DNA from: Amycolatopsis sp. NBRC 101858
Lineage (GTDB): Bacteria; Actinomycetota; Actinomycetes; Mycobacteriales; Pseudonocardiaceae
Reading direction: 5' to 3'
DNA length: 64,000 nt
Assembly (NCBI RefSeq): GCF_030269325.1
Contig: NZ_BSTD01000006.1
Span: forward strand, 824,162-888,161
The notes beneath the pieces are model-generated. The model had not been told where the DNA came from. It searched no databases and saw only the letters and a program-made list of their open reading frames with translations. Positions 8,803 through 16,292 of this stretch are shown piece by piece. A program made the position numbers and the translations under genes. How positions within the stretch are numbered: the first letter of the stretch is position 1; each line of letters begins with the position of its first letter.

Positions 8803-8816
8803 GAGTGCTGCCAGGG

Positions 8817-9869
8817 TCACGACGTCGGGCGTCGCGCTCCCGCGTACTGGCTCTGCAGCGGCGAGATCTTCACGACGTCCCCGCTGTCGGGGGCGTGGAC
8901 CATCTTGCCGTCGCCGATGTACATGCCGACGTGCGAAACGGGCGAGTAGTAGAACACGAGGTCGCCCGGCTGGAGCTGGTCCCTCGGCACCGCGGCGCCG
9001 AAGGTGGACTGCTCGCGGCTCGACCGCGGCAGCGTGATGCCGGCCTGCTTGTAGGCCCACAGCATCAGGCCCGAGCAGTCGAACGTGCTCGGCCCGGTGG
9101 CGCCCCAGACGTACGCGCTGCCACGCTTGCTCAGCGCCGCGTCCAGCGCGGTCTGGGCGGCCGCGGTCGGCGCCTTGAGGCCGGTGGGCGAACCACCCTT
9201 GTCACCCTGCTGGGCCTTGTCGAGCGCGCTCAGGCTCTTGTTCGCCGCCTTGAGCTGGTCGATCTGGTCGTTCAGCGCCTTCTGCTTGCCCCGGATGTCA
9301 TCGGTCAGCTTCGCGGCCGCGTCACGCGCGTCAGTGGCGCGCTTCGCCGCGTCGGAAGCCTTGTTCGTGGCATCGGTGGCCTGCTGGACGGCGCCGGTGA
9401 GGTTGCCCATCGCGCCGTTCTTCTCGGTCGCGATGACTTCCAGGGCCGAGGAGCGGTCGAGGAAGTCCTGAGTGGACGTCCCGGCCAGCAGCGCCGACAG
9501 CTTGTTCAGCTGGACGCCGCTGGTGAACGACGCGCCGGCGAACTTGTCGACCTCGGTCTGGTACTTCTTCTGGTTCTCGGCCGCGACTGCGGCCTGGTCC
9601 TTCGCCGCGTTGACGTCGCCGGTGGCCTTGTCGAGCTCACCCTGCTTGGCCTTCAGGTCGTCCTGGGCCTTGAGCAGGTCTTCGTTGAGCTTTTCGGCCT
9701 GGGCCGCGAGGTCGCGGTACTTGGCGAGGGCGTCCGAACCGGTGGGCGGGGCCTGGAGGACGGGGATGGGGGCGGCGGTGGCCGACGGCTGCGCCACGGT
9801 GACGAGGGTGATCACCGAAGCCGCGGCGAGGGCACCTGAAACCACGCGCCTTACTGGATGCGACTGCAC
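8817..9869 (-). CDS. Secreted NlpC/P60 peptidoglycan endopeptidase (RipA-like)
   Basis: 350 residues from a GTG at 9869 with an AAGGAG ribosome site. A Sec signal peptide (positively charged start, hydrophobic core SGALAAASVITLV, cleavage near ATAA33) leads into a long alanine- and lysine-rich coiled coil (about 45-215). The C-terminal NlpC/P60 domain (about 240-350) has catalytic Cys265 in FDCSGLMLW and His313 in SHVGMYIG, with HAPDSG completing the site. Such enzymes cut the D-Glu-mDAP bond of stem peptides during daughter-cell separation; the coiled coil usually holds the enzyme inactive. It corresponds in position to Rv2190c. A long structured 5' leader (9870-10140) suggests RNA-level control. 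Confidence 0.92.
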   Translation of the reverse strand: MQSHPVRRVVSGALAAASVITLVTVAQPSATAAPIPVLQAPPTGSDALAKYRDLAAQAEKLNEDLLKAQDDLKAKQGELDKATGDVNAAKDQAAVAAENQKKYQTEVDKFAGASFTSGVQLNKLSALLAGTSTQDFLDRSSALEVIATEKNGAMGNLTGAVQQATDATNKASDAAKRATDARDAAAKLTDDIRGKQKALNDQIDQLKAANKSLSALDKAQQGDKGGSPTGLKAPTAAAQTALDAALSKRGSAYVWGATGPSTFDCSGLMLWAYKQAGITLPRSSREQSTFGAAVPRDQLQPGDLVFYYSPVSHVGMYIGDGKMVHAPDSGDVVKISPLQSQYAGARRPTS

Positions 9870-10140
9870 GGTCGCGCGGGTCTCCTTTGCGTCTCGGCCG
9901 CCGAGGGGGACCGGGGCACGAAGAGGTCGGGGGTTTCCTCTTCGCCGCTGTCCCGCACCGCGCGCTCTCCCGCAACAGGTGAGCCCGCGATGGTGGTTCC
10001 GGTTCCCAGCTTCCCGACAAAGCTGCGTCCGGCGGCGATCCCGTGTCGCCGCCTTATCGACGGCCAGGGGCCACGAGATCTCGGACAGGTTACGAAAAGA
10101 CCGCCACCACGTCCACCACCCCGAGGGCAAAAACTCTCCG
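9870..10140 (-). promoter_or_regulatory. Long structured leader of the NlpC/P60 gene; possible c-di-AMP (ydaO-type) riboswitch
   Basis: The 416 bp between the start at 9869 and the next gene contain no convincing ORF. Read on the minus strand it holds GGGAAGCTGGGAACCGG, then a GC-rich arm with a GCGGGA box, then a perfect hairpin CGAAGAGG/CCTCTTCG (9919-9926 with 9937-9944), and finally the ribosome site. The order of a GGAACC box, a variable hairpin, a GGGA box and a CCCGAC segment resembles ydaO/c-di-AMP riboswitches, which are known upstream of actinobacterial NlpC/P60 and Rpf genes. The diagnostic GGGGTGAATC and CAGCTAAC strings are not intact, so the class is uncertain; a structured untranslated leader is the safer statement. 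Nothing else is recognisable in 10141-10285. Confidence 0.35.
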
Positions 10141-10285
10141 TAGCGCCGCGAAACACCATCGGACCAGCGTCGGAGAAAACTTGTGATGGGCGTTACACGC
10201 TGGGGTTTCTTTCGGGCCCGATTCGGCTACCTACCGTTCACCTGATCCGATCGACCACTCGGCGCGCCGACACGAAACGGGCGCG

Positions 10286-10540
10286 TCAGGCCGTGTGCGG
10301 CAGGGGTCCTTCGACCAATCGCAGCCGGGGCACCATCCCCGCGTCGGCGAACGCGTCCAGGGCGCGGCGCTCGTCGGCGTCCCACGCGGCGGGTGGCGCG
10401 CCGAGCAGCACGGTCACCACGCAGTCGTGGCAGGAGATGCCCCGGACGACGCAGCGGTCGCAGTCGACCACGACGCTTTCGATGTCCGAAACCGAAATGT
10501 GCGAGACGTCCACTTCGGACAGCTCGGGGGTGTCGTTCAT
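10286..10540 (-). CDS. Small cysteine-rich conserved protein, function unknown
   Basis: 84 residues, starting at an ATG preceded by GAGGAGG. A central pair CDRC...CHDC (CxxC spaced about 9 residues from CxxC) looks like a metal-binding knuckle, followed by VTVLLGAPP, an acidic helix (DADERRALDAFADAG) and a short C-terminal strand. Similar small proteins are common in Actinobacteria without assigned function, and I name none. It is encoded between the NYN-domain gene and the NlpC/P60 gene on the same strand. Confidence 0.7.
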   Translation of the reverse strand: MNDTPELSEVDVSHISVSDIESVVVDCDRCVVRGISCHDCVVTVLLGAPPAAWDADERRALDAFADAGMVPRLRLVEGPLPHTA

Positions 10541-10607
10541 GTGCTCCTCCTCACGTCGGGACTGACTGAGGAGGACGGTAGGCGCCACCACCGACAATTT
10601 CCGTCGG

Positions 10608-11996
10608 TCAGACCCTGGAGAGGCGGCTGACCAGCACCGCGGACGGCGTGGGATGCGCCCCGCCGCCCCGCACGGAGTCCGCCACCGCGCGGTCGGACGT
10701 CGCCACGACCATCGGCCGGCCCGCGGGCTCGGCCGCCACGATGTTGCGGATCACGTCGTCGGCGAGCACCCCGCGGTCGGAGAACAGCACCCGCACCCCG
10801 CGGGGCACCGAAGCCGGGACCGACAGCACGCCCGCGCCGTCGAACACGACCGTCACCTCGGCCGAAGTGCGCGCGGCCAGTGCGGACAGCTGGTGGATCA
10901 GCCGGTCGCGCTGGTCGGCCAGCGCCAGCTCGGGGTAGCCGGTCTTGGTCACGTTGTAGCCGTCGACGATCAGGTGCACGTTCGGCAGCGCCAGGTAGCG
11001 GTCCAACGTGGACACGTCGGCGATCTTGCCGCCCTGGCCGCTGCCGGTGCTGGCGCCGCGGACCATGTCGGCGGGCCGCGCGCCGCGGGCGCCGAGGGCG
11101 AGCTCGCGGCGCAGGCCGGTGACCGCGCCGTCGATCGTGTCGATGAGCAGCGCCAGCCGCACCTCGTCGGCCTCACGGGCCTCACGGGCGGACTGGCGGG
11201 CCACTTCGGCGTCGCCCACCGCGCGTTCGGCACGGGCGCGTTCGGTGGCGACGCGCTGGCGTTCGCGCTCGAGCTGGGCGGTGAGGGCGGCGATCTCGTC
11301 GGCGCGGGCGGCGGACCCGCGCGCGGTCTCGGCCGACGCCGCTTCGGCCGCGTCCTTGGCTTGGCGGAGCTGGACGCCTTGCTCGCGAAGGCGCTTCAAG
11401 AGCTTCTCGACTTCGCCCTCGCGCTCGCCCCGCGCGCTCTCAGCGGCTTTCCTGGCGTCGGCGAGCTCGACCCGCAGCTGGGTGAGTTCGGCTTCGAGGC
11501 GCTGGCTGCGTGCCAGCGCGGCGTCGCGTTCGGCGCGCAGGGCGTTTTCCTCGGCGTTCTTGGCGACGAGCCGGACCCGCCCGGCAGCGCCCGACTCGCC
11601 CAGCAGGACGGCGGCGGCCGCCGCGGCGACCGAGTCGGCGGCGTTCGGGTCGAGCGCGTCGGTGCGGTGCTCGCGCAGCCATTCGATGACCGCGGTGCGG
11701 AACTGGGACGACTCCCCGAGCGCGGTGAGCAGCGCGGCACCGCCGAGCTTGGCCCGCTTCGCCGGGGCGAACTTGGCGACGGGCCGCAGCTGGCGGGGCA
11801 CGTCCGTGGCGGGCAGCTTGGCGACGGCGGCCGCCGAGAGCTCGGCGATCCGGTCGCGGACCGGCTCCGGGAGGGCCGGCCAGGTGGCCGGATCCGGCCG
11901 TTCTCCGAGCTCCTCGGCCTGCTCAGGCCGCGACGCGACGCCCGAGGGACCACCGGGGTCCCCGGGCGGCTCCGGCACGAGCGGCTGCGGGTGCAT
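10608..11996 (-). CDS. NYN (PIN-like, YacP-type) domain RNA-binding/nuclease protein
   Basis: 462 residues from an ATG at 11996. The N-terminal 150 residues form an alpha-helical actinobacterial region. A long charged coiled coil follows (about 170-300, rich in AER, REL and ARE). The C-terminal NYN domain (about 325-460) has the acidic motifs HLIVDGYNVT, VVFDGAG, FSDRGVLADDVI and ATSDRAV, the pattern of the metal-dependent YacP/Rae1 nuclease family. It is divergent from the exonuclease/GIY-YIG gene across 142 bp. A role in RNA turnover follows from the domain only. Confidence 0.85.
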   Translation of the reverse strand: MHPQPLVPEPPGDPGGPSGVASRPEQAEELGERPDPATWPALPEPVRDRIAELSAAAVAKLPATDVPRQLRPVAKFAPAKRAKLGGAALLTALGESSQFRTAVIEWLREHRTDALDPNAADSVAAAAAAVLLGESGAAGRVRLVAKNAEENALRAERDAALARSQRLEAELTQLRVELADARKAAESARGEREGEVEKLLKRLREQGVQLRQAKDAAEAASAETARGSAARADEIAALTAQLERERQRVATERARAERAVGDAEVARQSAREAREADEVRLALLIDTIDGAVTGLRRELALGARGARPADMVRGASTGSGQGGKIADVSTLDRYLALPNVHLIVDGYNVTKTGYPELALADQRDRLIHQLSALAARTSAEVTVVFDGAGVLSVPASVPRGVRVLFSDRGVLADDVIRNIVAAEPAGRPMVVATSDRAVADSVRGGGAHPTPSAVLVSRLSRV

Positions 11997-12138
11997 TGGT
12001 CCAGGGTAGGCCCCGGCCCCCCGGCACGCGCCGCGCGGCACACGGTCCGGCAAGGAGCGAAAACCGACAGCGCCCATTCGGGGCACCGCCACCCGGACCC
12101 CCCGAAAACTGTCGGTGGTCGCCCCTAGTCTCCCGCAC

Positions 12139-13842
12139 ATGAGTTCGATCCAGGCCCAGCTCGCGTTCGACGAGCTCGGAACTCCCTTGCGGGACACGAC
12201 TTTCGTGGTGTTCGACCTCGAGACGACCGGGGCCGCGCCGGGTCCGTCGGGGATCACCGAGATCGGCGCGGTGAAGGTCCGCGCGGGCGAGGTGCTGGGC
12301 GAGTTCGCGACACTCGTGAACCCGGGAGCGGTGATCCCGCCGCAGATCGTCTCGCTGACGGGTATCACCCAGGCGATGGTCTACGACGCGCCGCCGATCG
12401 AGGAGGTGCTGCCGGCGTTCCTCGAGTTCATCGGCGGTGCGGTGCTGGTGGCGCACAACTCGGGCTTCGACACGTCCCACATGCGCGCGGCGTGCGAGGG
12501 GCACGGGTACGCGTGGCCGAAGCTGACGGTCGTCTGCACGGTCCGGCTGGCGCGCAGGGTGGTGCCGCGCGACGAGGTCGGCCGGTACAACCTCACGGCG
12601 CTGGCGTTGCTGTTCGGGGCGCGGACGCGGCCGACGCACCGCGCGCTCGACGACGCCCGCGCGACGGTCGACGTGCTGCACGGGCTGCTGGAGCGGGTCG
12701 GCAACCTGGGCGTCCATTCGCTCGAAGAGCTGATGGGCTACCTGCCCGAGGTCACGGTGGCGCAGCGGGCGAAGCGGCACCTGGCGGCGGACCTGCCGTC
12801 GGCGCCGGGCGTCTACCTCTTCAAGGGGCCGAAGGAGGAGGTCCTCTACGTCGGCACGGCGAAGGACCTGCGGCGGCGGGTGCGGACGTACTTCACGGGG
12901 TCGGAGGGGCGGAGCCGGATCCGCGAGATGGTCGCGCTGGCCGAGCGCGTCGACCACGTGGTGTGCGCGCACGCGCTGGAGGCGGAGGTGCGCGAGCTGC
13001 GGCTGATCGCGGCGCACCGGCCCGCGTACAACCGGCGGTCGAAGAACCGGCACCAGGGCTGGTGGATCGGGCTGACGGAGGAGGCGTTCCCGCGGCTGTC
13101 GGTGGTCCGGCTGCCGCGGCCGGGGGTGCTGGGCCCGTTCCGCAACCAGGCTGACGCCCGGGCGACCGCGGACACCCTGGCCGGGGCGTCGGGGCTGCGG
13201 ACGTGCACGCAGCGGATCTCACCCCGGTCGGCGAACGGGACCCCGTGCGTGCTGGCGGAGCTGGGGCGCTGCGGAGCACCGTGCGCGGGGCGGCAGAGCG
13301 TGGAGGCGTACGTGCCGGCGGTCGAGTCGGTGTCGGGGCTGATCGCGGGCCTCGACGGCCGCCCGCTGCACGTGGCGGCGGCCCAGGTGGAGCGGCTGGC
13401 GGAGGGCAGGCACTTCGAGCAGGCGGCGCGCCACCGCGACGAGCTGGCGGGCCTGATCCGCGCACTGGGGCGGGCCCACCGGCAGACGGCGCTGGCCTCG
13501 ATCGCGGAGCTGATCGCGGCGGCCCCGGACGGCAACGGCGGCTGGGAGCTGTCGGTGATCCGCTACGGCCGCCTGGCCTCGGCGGGCGTGGCCCGGCGCG
13601 GGGTGCCGCCGATGCCGGTGGTGGAGGCGCTGGTGGCCTCGGCGGAGACGGTCCTGCCCGACCCGGGCCCGTTGAACGGAGCGCCACCGGAGGAGGTGGG
13701 GGTGCTGCTGCGCTGGCTGGCCCGCCCGGGAGTGAGGTTGGTGCGGACGACGAGGCCCTGGGCGGAGCCGGCCGCGGTGGCCGGGTGGCGGGGGTGGCTG
13801 GACCTGGTTTCGACCGCACATTCCCTGGAGCACGTGAGCTGA
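12139..13842 (+). CDS. DEDD 3'-5' exonuclease fused to a GIY-YIG (UvrC-like) domain
   Basis: 567 residues. Residues about 20-185 form a DnaQ-type exonuclease: VVFDLETTG (DxE), AHNSGFDTSHM, and HRALDDARAT (the HxAxxxD of the DEDDh class). Residues about 215-300 hold a GIY-YIG nuclease domain (APGVYLF...LYVGTAKDLRRRV), followed by a UvrC-like C-terminal region with a Cys pair (CVLAELGRCGAPC). This architecture is the Rv2191 type, presumed to act in DNA repair or processing. The ATG at 12139 was chosen over an in-frame start eight codons earlier on family length. The stop codon lies inside the first of three direct repeats. Confidence 0.88.
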   Translation: MSSIQAQLAFDELGTPLRDTTFVVFDLETTGAAPGPSGITEIGAVKVRAGEVLGEFATLVNPGAVIPPQIVSLTGITQAMVYDAPPIEEVLPAFLEFIGGAVLVAHNSGFDTSHMRAACEGHGYAWPKLTVVCTVRLARRVVPRDEVGRYNLTALALLFGARTRPTHRALDDARATVDVLHGLLERVGNLGVHSLEELMGYLPEVTVAQRAKRHLAADLPSAPGVYLFKGPKEEVLYVGTAKDLRRRVRTYFTGSEGRSRIREMVALAERVDHVVCAHALEAEVRELRLIAAHRPAYNRRSKNRHQGWWIGLTEEAFPRLSVVRLPRPGVLGPFRNQADARATADTLAGASGLRTCTQRISPRSANGTPCVLAELGRCGAPCAGRQSVEAYVPAVESVSGLIAGLDGRPLHVAAAQVERLAEGRHFEQAARHRDELAGLIRALGRAHRQTALASIAELIAAAPDGNGGWELSVIRYGRLASAGVARRGVPPMPVVEALVASAETVLPDPGPLNGAPPEEVGVLLRWLARPGVRLVRTTRPWAEPAAVAGWRGWLDLVSTAHSLEHVS

Positions 13843-13918
13843 GGCGGACCCCGGGGCAGCACAGGCACGTGAGCTGAGACGGACCGGGGCACTGCTGGCA
13901 CGTGAGCTGAGGCGGACC
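13830..13918. repeat. Three direct copies of a 21-bp sequence
   Basis: The sequence GCACGTGAGCTGAGGCGGAC plus C occurs at 13830-13850, 13865-13885 (one substitution) and 13898-13918, spaced 35 and 33 bp. The first copy supplies the last codons and stop of the exonuclease/GIY-YIG gene; the other two lie beyond it. The rest of the 204-bp gap to the MerR gene shows no gene. Confidence 0.85.
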
Positions 13919-14046
13919 CGGCAGCGCTGGCACGCGGCCTGGCGCCCACCCGACCGCGGAACTCGCGCGATCCGAGCCGGATCTCGCGGGTTCCCTCCCT
14001 GACCCGCACCCCGCGGGGAACCGGCCCGGTCTCCGCTCCCCCGGGT

Positions 14047-14952
14047 TCAGGCGACAGAGCGGTCCAGGGCGTCCAGCAGCCACGTGTGCGTGACCCCCAT
14101 CGGCGCCGTCTCCCCCGTGACCTCGCCCGCCAAGCGCCAGTACCGCCGCACCCGCGGATCCCGGTCCGGCGCCGTCCGGATGTTCAACGCCCGGCGGAAC
14201 TCGAGCGTGTCCCCCGCCCCCACCGCCGCCGCGTGGGCCGCCACGAACCGGTCCAGCGCCGGCCCCGGCGACGGCGCCGCTCCCGAAGCCACCGGCCCGA
14301 ACGCCAGCGAGCACGCCTCCGCCACCTCCGCGTGCAGCGCACCCAAGTCCGCCACCCGGTCACCGCCCAGCAACGTGCTCGCCCGGACGTGCCCGGCCAG
14401 CGTGCGGTCCGCCGCCAGCACCACCAGCGACGCGTACGCCACCACCTGCCCCGTCGACGGCCGCTCCGGTGGCCGCGGCGCGCTGATGTCGAGGAACATG
14501 CGGGCCGTGTCCGGCGGGATCGGGCCCGTCGTCATCGGGTGCCACAGGCGGACCAGCGCCTCGTGCGCCGCGAACCCGTCCTGCACCGCCGACAGCAGCT
14601 CGAGCCGGGCCGCCCGGTCCGCCGGCGACGACTCCTCCACCGCCCGCAGCACCGACCGCCGCCAGGCCAGCGTCGCCATCTCGCGGTCCAGGGCCGTGCG
14701 CTCGGAAGCCACGGCCTCGTCCAGCGAACGAGCGCCGGTCAGGACGTCGGTGATCGACCGCAGCCCCAGCCCGAGCCCGCGCAGCCGCCGGACCAGGGTC
14801 AACCGGTCGACCGCCCCGAAGTCGAACCGGCGATGGCCGCCGACGCTGCGAGCGGGCTCCAGCAGCCCCTCGTCGCAGTAGAACCGGATCGTGCGGACCG
14901 GCACCCCCGTCCGCCGCGCGAGGTCGCCGATCCCCAGTGTGTCTTCGGTCAC
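14047..14952 (-). CDS. MerR family transcriptional regulator
   Basis: 301 residues, GTG start. The N-terminal winged helix has the MerR pattern (IGDLARRTGVPVRTIRFYCDEGLL then GGHRRFD) and a helical region to about residue 110. The long C-terminal part, about 190 residues rich in Ala, Arg and Leu, has no recognised sensor fold. It is divergent from the isomerase-type gene with only 44 bp between starts, so a single MerR site could control both. Ligand unknown. Confidence 0.88.
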   Translation of the reverse strand: MTEDTLGIGDLARRTGVPVRTIRFYCDEGLLEPARSVGGHRRFDFGAVDRLTLVRRLRGLGLGLRSITDVLTGARSLDEAVASERTALDREMATLAWRRSVLRAVEESSPADRAARLELLSAVQDGFAAHEALVRLWHPMTTGPIPPDTARMFLDISAPRPPERPSTGQVVAYASLVVLAADRTLAGHVRASTLLGGDRVADLGALHAEVAEACSLAFGPVASGAAPSPGPALDRFVAAHAAAVGAGDTLEFRRALNIRTAPDRDPRVRRYWRLAGEVTGETAPMGVTHTWLLDALDRSVA

Positions 14953-14996
14953 CTTCGGTCGAACCTCCAGCCGGGTGGAATTCCTACGGTACGGCG

Positions 14997-15731
14997 ATGG
15001 ACACCACCAAACTCGCCGAGGCGCTGCACGCCCGCACCGCCGCGTTCGCCGAGACCGTCACCGGCGCCGACCCGGACGCCCGCGTCCCCACCTGCCCGGA
15101 CTGGCCGCTGCGCGTGCTCGTCGGCCACATCGGCCAGGCCCACCGCTGGTCCGCCGGCATCGTCCGGTCCGGGCCGTCGCCGGTCCCCGACCCGCTCGAC
15201 GCCGACCCCGGCGCCCCGGACGCCTGGGCCGACTGGCTCCGCCGGGGCGCCGACGACCTCGCCAAGACGGTCCTGGACGCGGGCGAAACGCCGGTCTGGA
15301 CGTTCTTCGGCGAGCAACCGGCGAAGTTCTGGCTGCGCCGGATGCTCCACGACACCACGATCCACCACGCCGACGCGGCGCTCACGACCGGAACCACCGT
15401 CGAAATCGCCCCGGACCTGGCCGCCGACGCGATCGGCGAGTGGCTGGAGGTGCTGTCCGACCCGGTCACGGCGAGCCTCCGGCCGGGCTTCGCCGAGCTG
15501 CACGGCACCGGCCAGACGCTCCAGCTCCGCCCGGAAGACGGCGAAGGCTGGCTGATCACCCGCGGACGAGGCGTCCGGTGGACCCGGGAAACGAGCCCCG
15601 CCGACGTCACGCTGACCGGCCCCGTCCAGGACCTGCTGCTCGTCCTCACCCGGCGACGGCCCGCCGGCGACGTCACCATCACCGGTGACCGCGCCCTGGC
15701 TGACCATTGGCTGGCGCACACCGCGGCCTAG
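14997..15731 (+). CDS. Maleylpyruvate isomerase-family, mycothiol-dependent enzyme
   Basis: 244 residues. The N-terminal DinB-like four-helix domain (MDMPI_N) is recognisable from RVPTCPDWPLRVLVGHIGQAHRW, with histidines at about 38, 43 and 116 (WLRRMLHDTTIHHAD) suited to divalent metal binding. A smaller C-terminal domain follows from about 155. The family uses mycothiol and is annotated after maleylpyruvate isomerase; most members have unknown substrates. It is probably controlled by the divergent MerR protein. Confidence 0.82.
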   Translation: MDTTKLAEALHARTAAFAETVTGADPDARVPTCPDWPLRVLVGHIGQAHRWSAGIVRSGPSPVPDPLDADPGAPDAWADWLRRGADDLAKTVLDAGETPVWTFFGEQPAKFWLRRMLHDTTIHHADAALTTGTTVEIAPDLAADAIGEWLEVLSDPVTASLRPGFAELHGTGQTLQLRPEDGEGWLITRGRGVRWTRETSPADVTLTGPVQDLLLVLTRRRPAGDVTITGDRALADHWLAHTAA

Positions 15732-15772
15732 GATCGCGGGCGACACCCGCAGTCGAGTCTTGGAGGACCCAG

Positions 15773-16054
15773 GTGATCACCGCGATCGTGCTGATCCAGG
15801 TTGAGGCGGACGCGATCCCGGACGCGGCGCAGGCGATCGCCGACATCGACGGCGTCGGCGAGGTCTACTCGTGCGCCGGGGACGTCGACCTCATCGCCAC
15901 CGTCAAGGTGTCCGCGCACGAAGAGCTGGCCGACCTCATCCCGGGCCGGATCGGGAAGGTGCCGGGCGTGCTGGACACCGTCACGCACATCGCGTTCCGG
16001 TCGTACTCCCGAGCCGACACCGAGCAGGCCTTCGCGATCGGCGCGGAGGAGTGA
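15773..16054 (+). CDS. Stand-alone Lrp/AsnC ligand-binding (RAM) domain protein
   Basis: 93 residues from a GTG with a GGAGG site. It is only the alpha/beta ligand-binding domain of Lrp/AsnC regulators (AIVLIQVEADAIPD at the start, GVGEVYSCAGDVDLIATVKV in the middle, then THIAFRSYS), with no helix-turn-helix. It presumably oligomerises and binds an amino acid or modulates a full-length Lrp. Its stop overlaps the GTG of the next gene, so the two are translationally coupled. Confidence 0.85.
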   Translation: MITAIVLIQVEADAIPDAAQAIADIDGVGEVYSCAGDVDLIATVKVSAHEELADLIPGRIGKVPGVLDTVTHIAFRSYSRADTEQAFAIGAEE

Positions 16055-16242
16055 GCGAGCTCCCGGCCGAGCTGACCGACGCCCTCGCCGCGGCGCCGGA
16101 CGCGAAGGCCGCGTTCGAGGCCCTGCCGCCCTCACACCGGCGCGAATACGTCCAGTGGGTGGCGGAGGCCAAGAAGCCCGAAACGCGCGTCTCACGGGCT
16201 CAGAAGACCGTCGTACGGCTCCGCGAGAGCGGCAAGAGCTGA
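16051..16242 (+). CDS. YdeI/OmpD-associated (OmdA) family small protein
   Basis: 63 residues, beginning at a GTG that overlaps the preceding stop by 4 bp (GTGA). The sequence LPAELTDALAAAPDAKAAFEALPPSHRREY is cut short here, but the run up to REYVQWVAEAKKPETR is the pattern of the YdeI/OmdA C-terminal domain, once linked to bacteriocin protection. Helical and basic at the end. Function unproved. Confidence 0.75.
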   Translation: MSELPAELTDALAAAPDAKAAFEALPPSHRREYVQWVAEAKKPETRVSRAQKTVVRLRESGKS

Positions 16243-16248
16243 AACGAA

Positions 16249-16280
16249 CGAAGGCCACCTCCCGCGGGAGGTGGCCTTCG
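16249..16280. terminator. Bidirectional terminator between the YdeI-like gene and qcrB
   Basis: A 14-bp perfect stem (CGAAGGCCACCTCC at 16249-16262 with 16267-16280) and loop CGCG, placed between convergent stops at 16242 and 16293. Confidence 0.85.
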
Positions 16281-16292
16281 TCGTGGGTGGAA

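Noticed and set aside
14953..14996. MerR-type dyad in the 44-bp divergent gap
   Set aside because: No convincing inverted repeat with a 19-bp spacer promoter could be made out, although control by the MerR remains likely.
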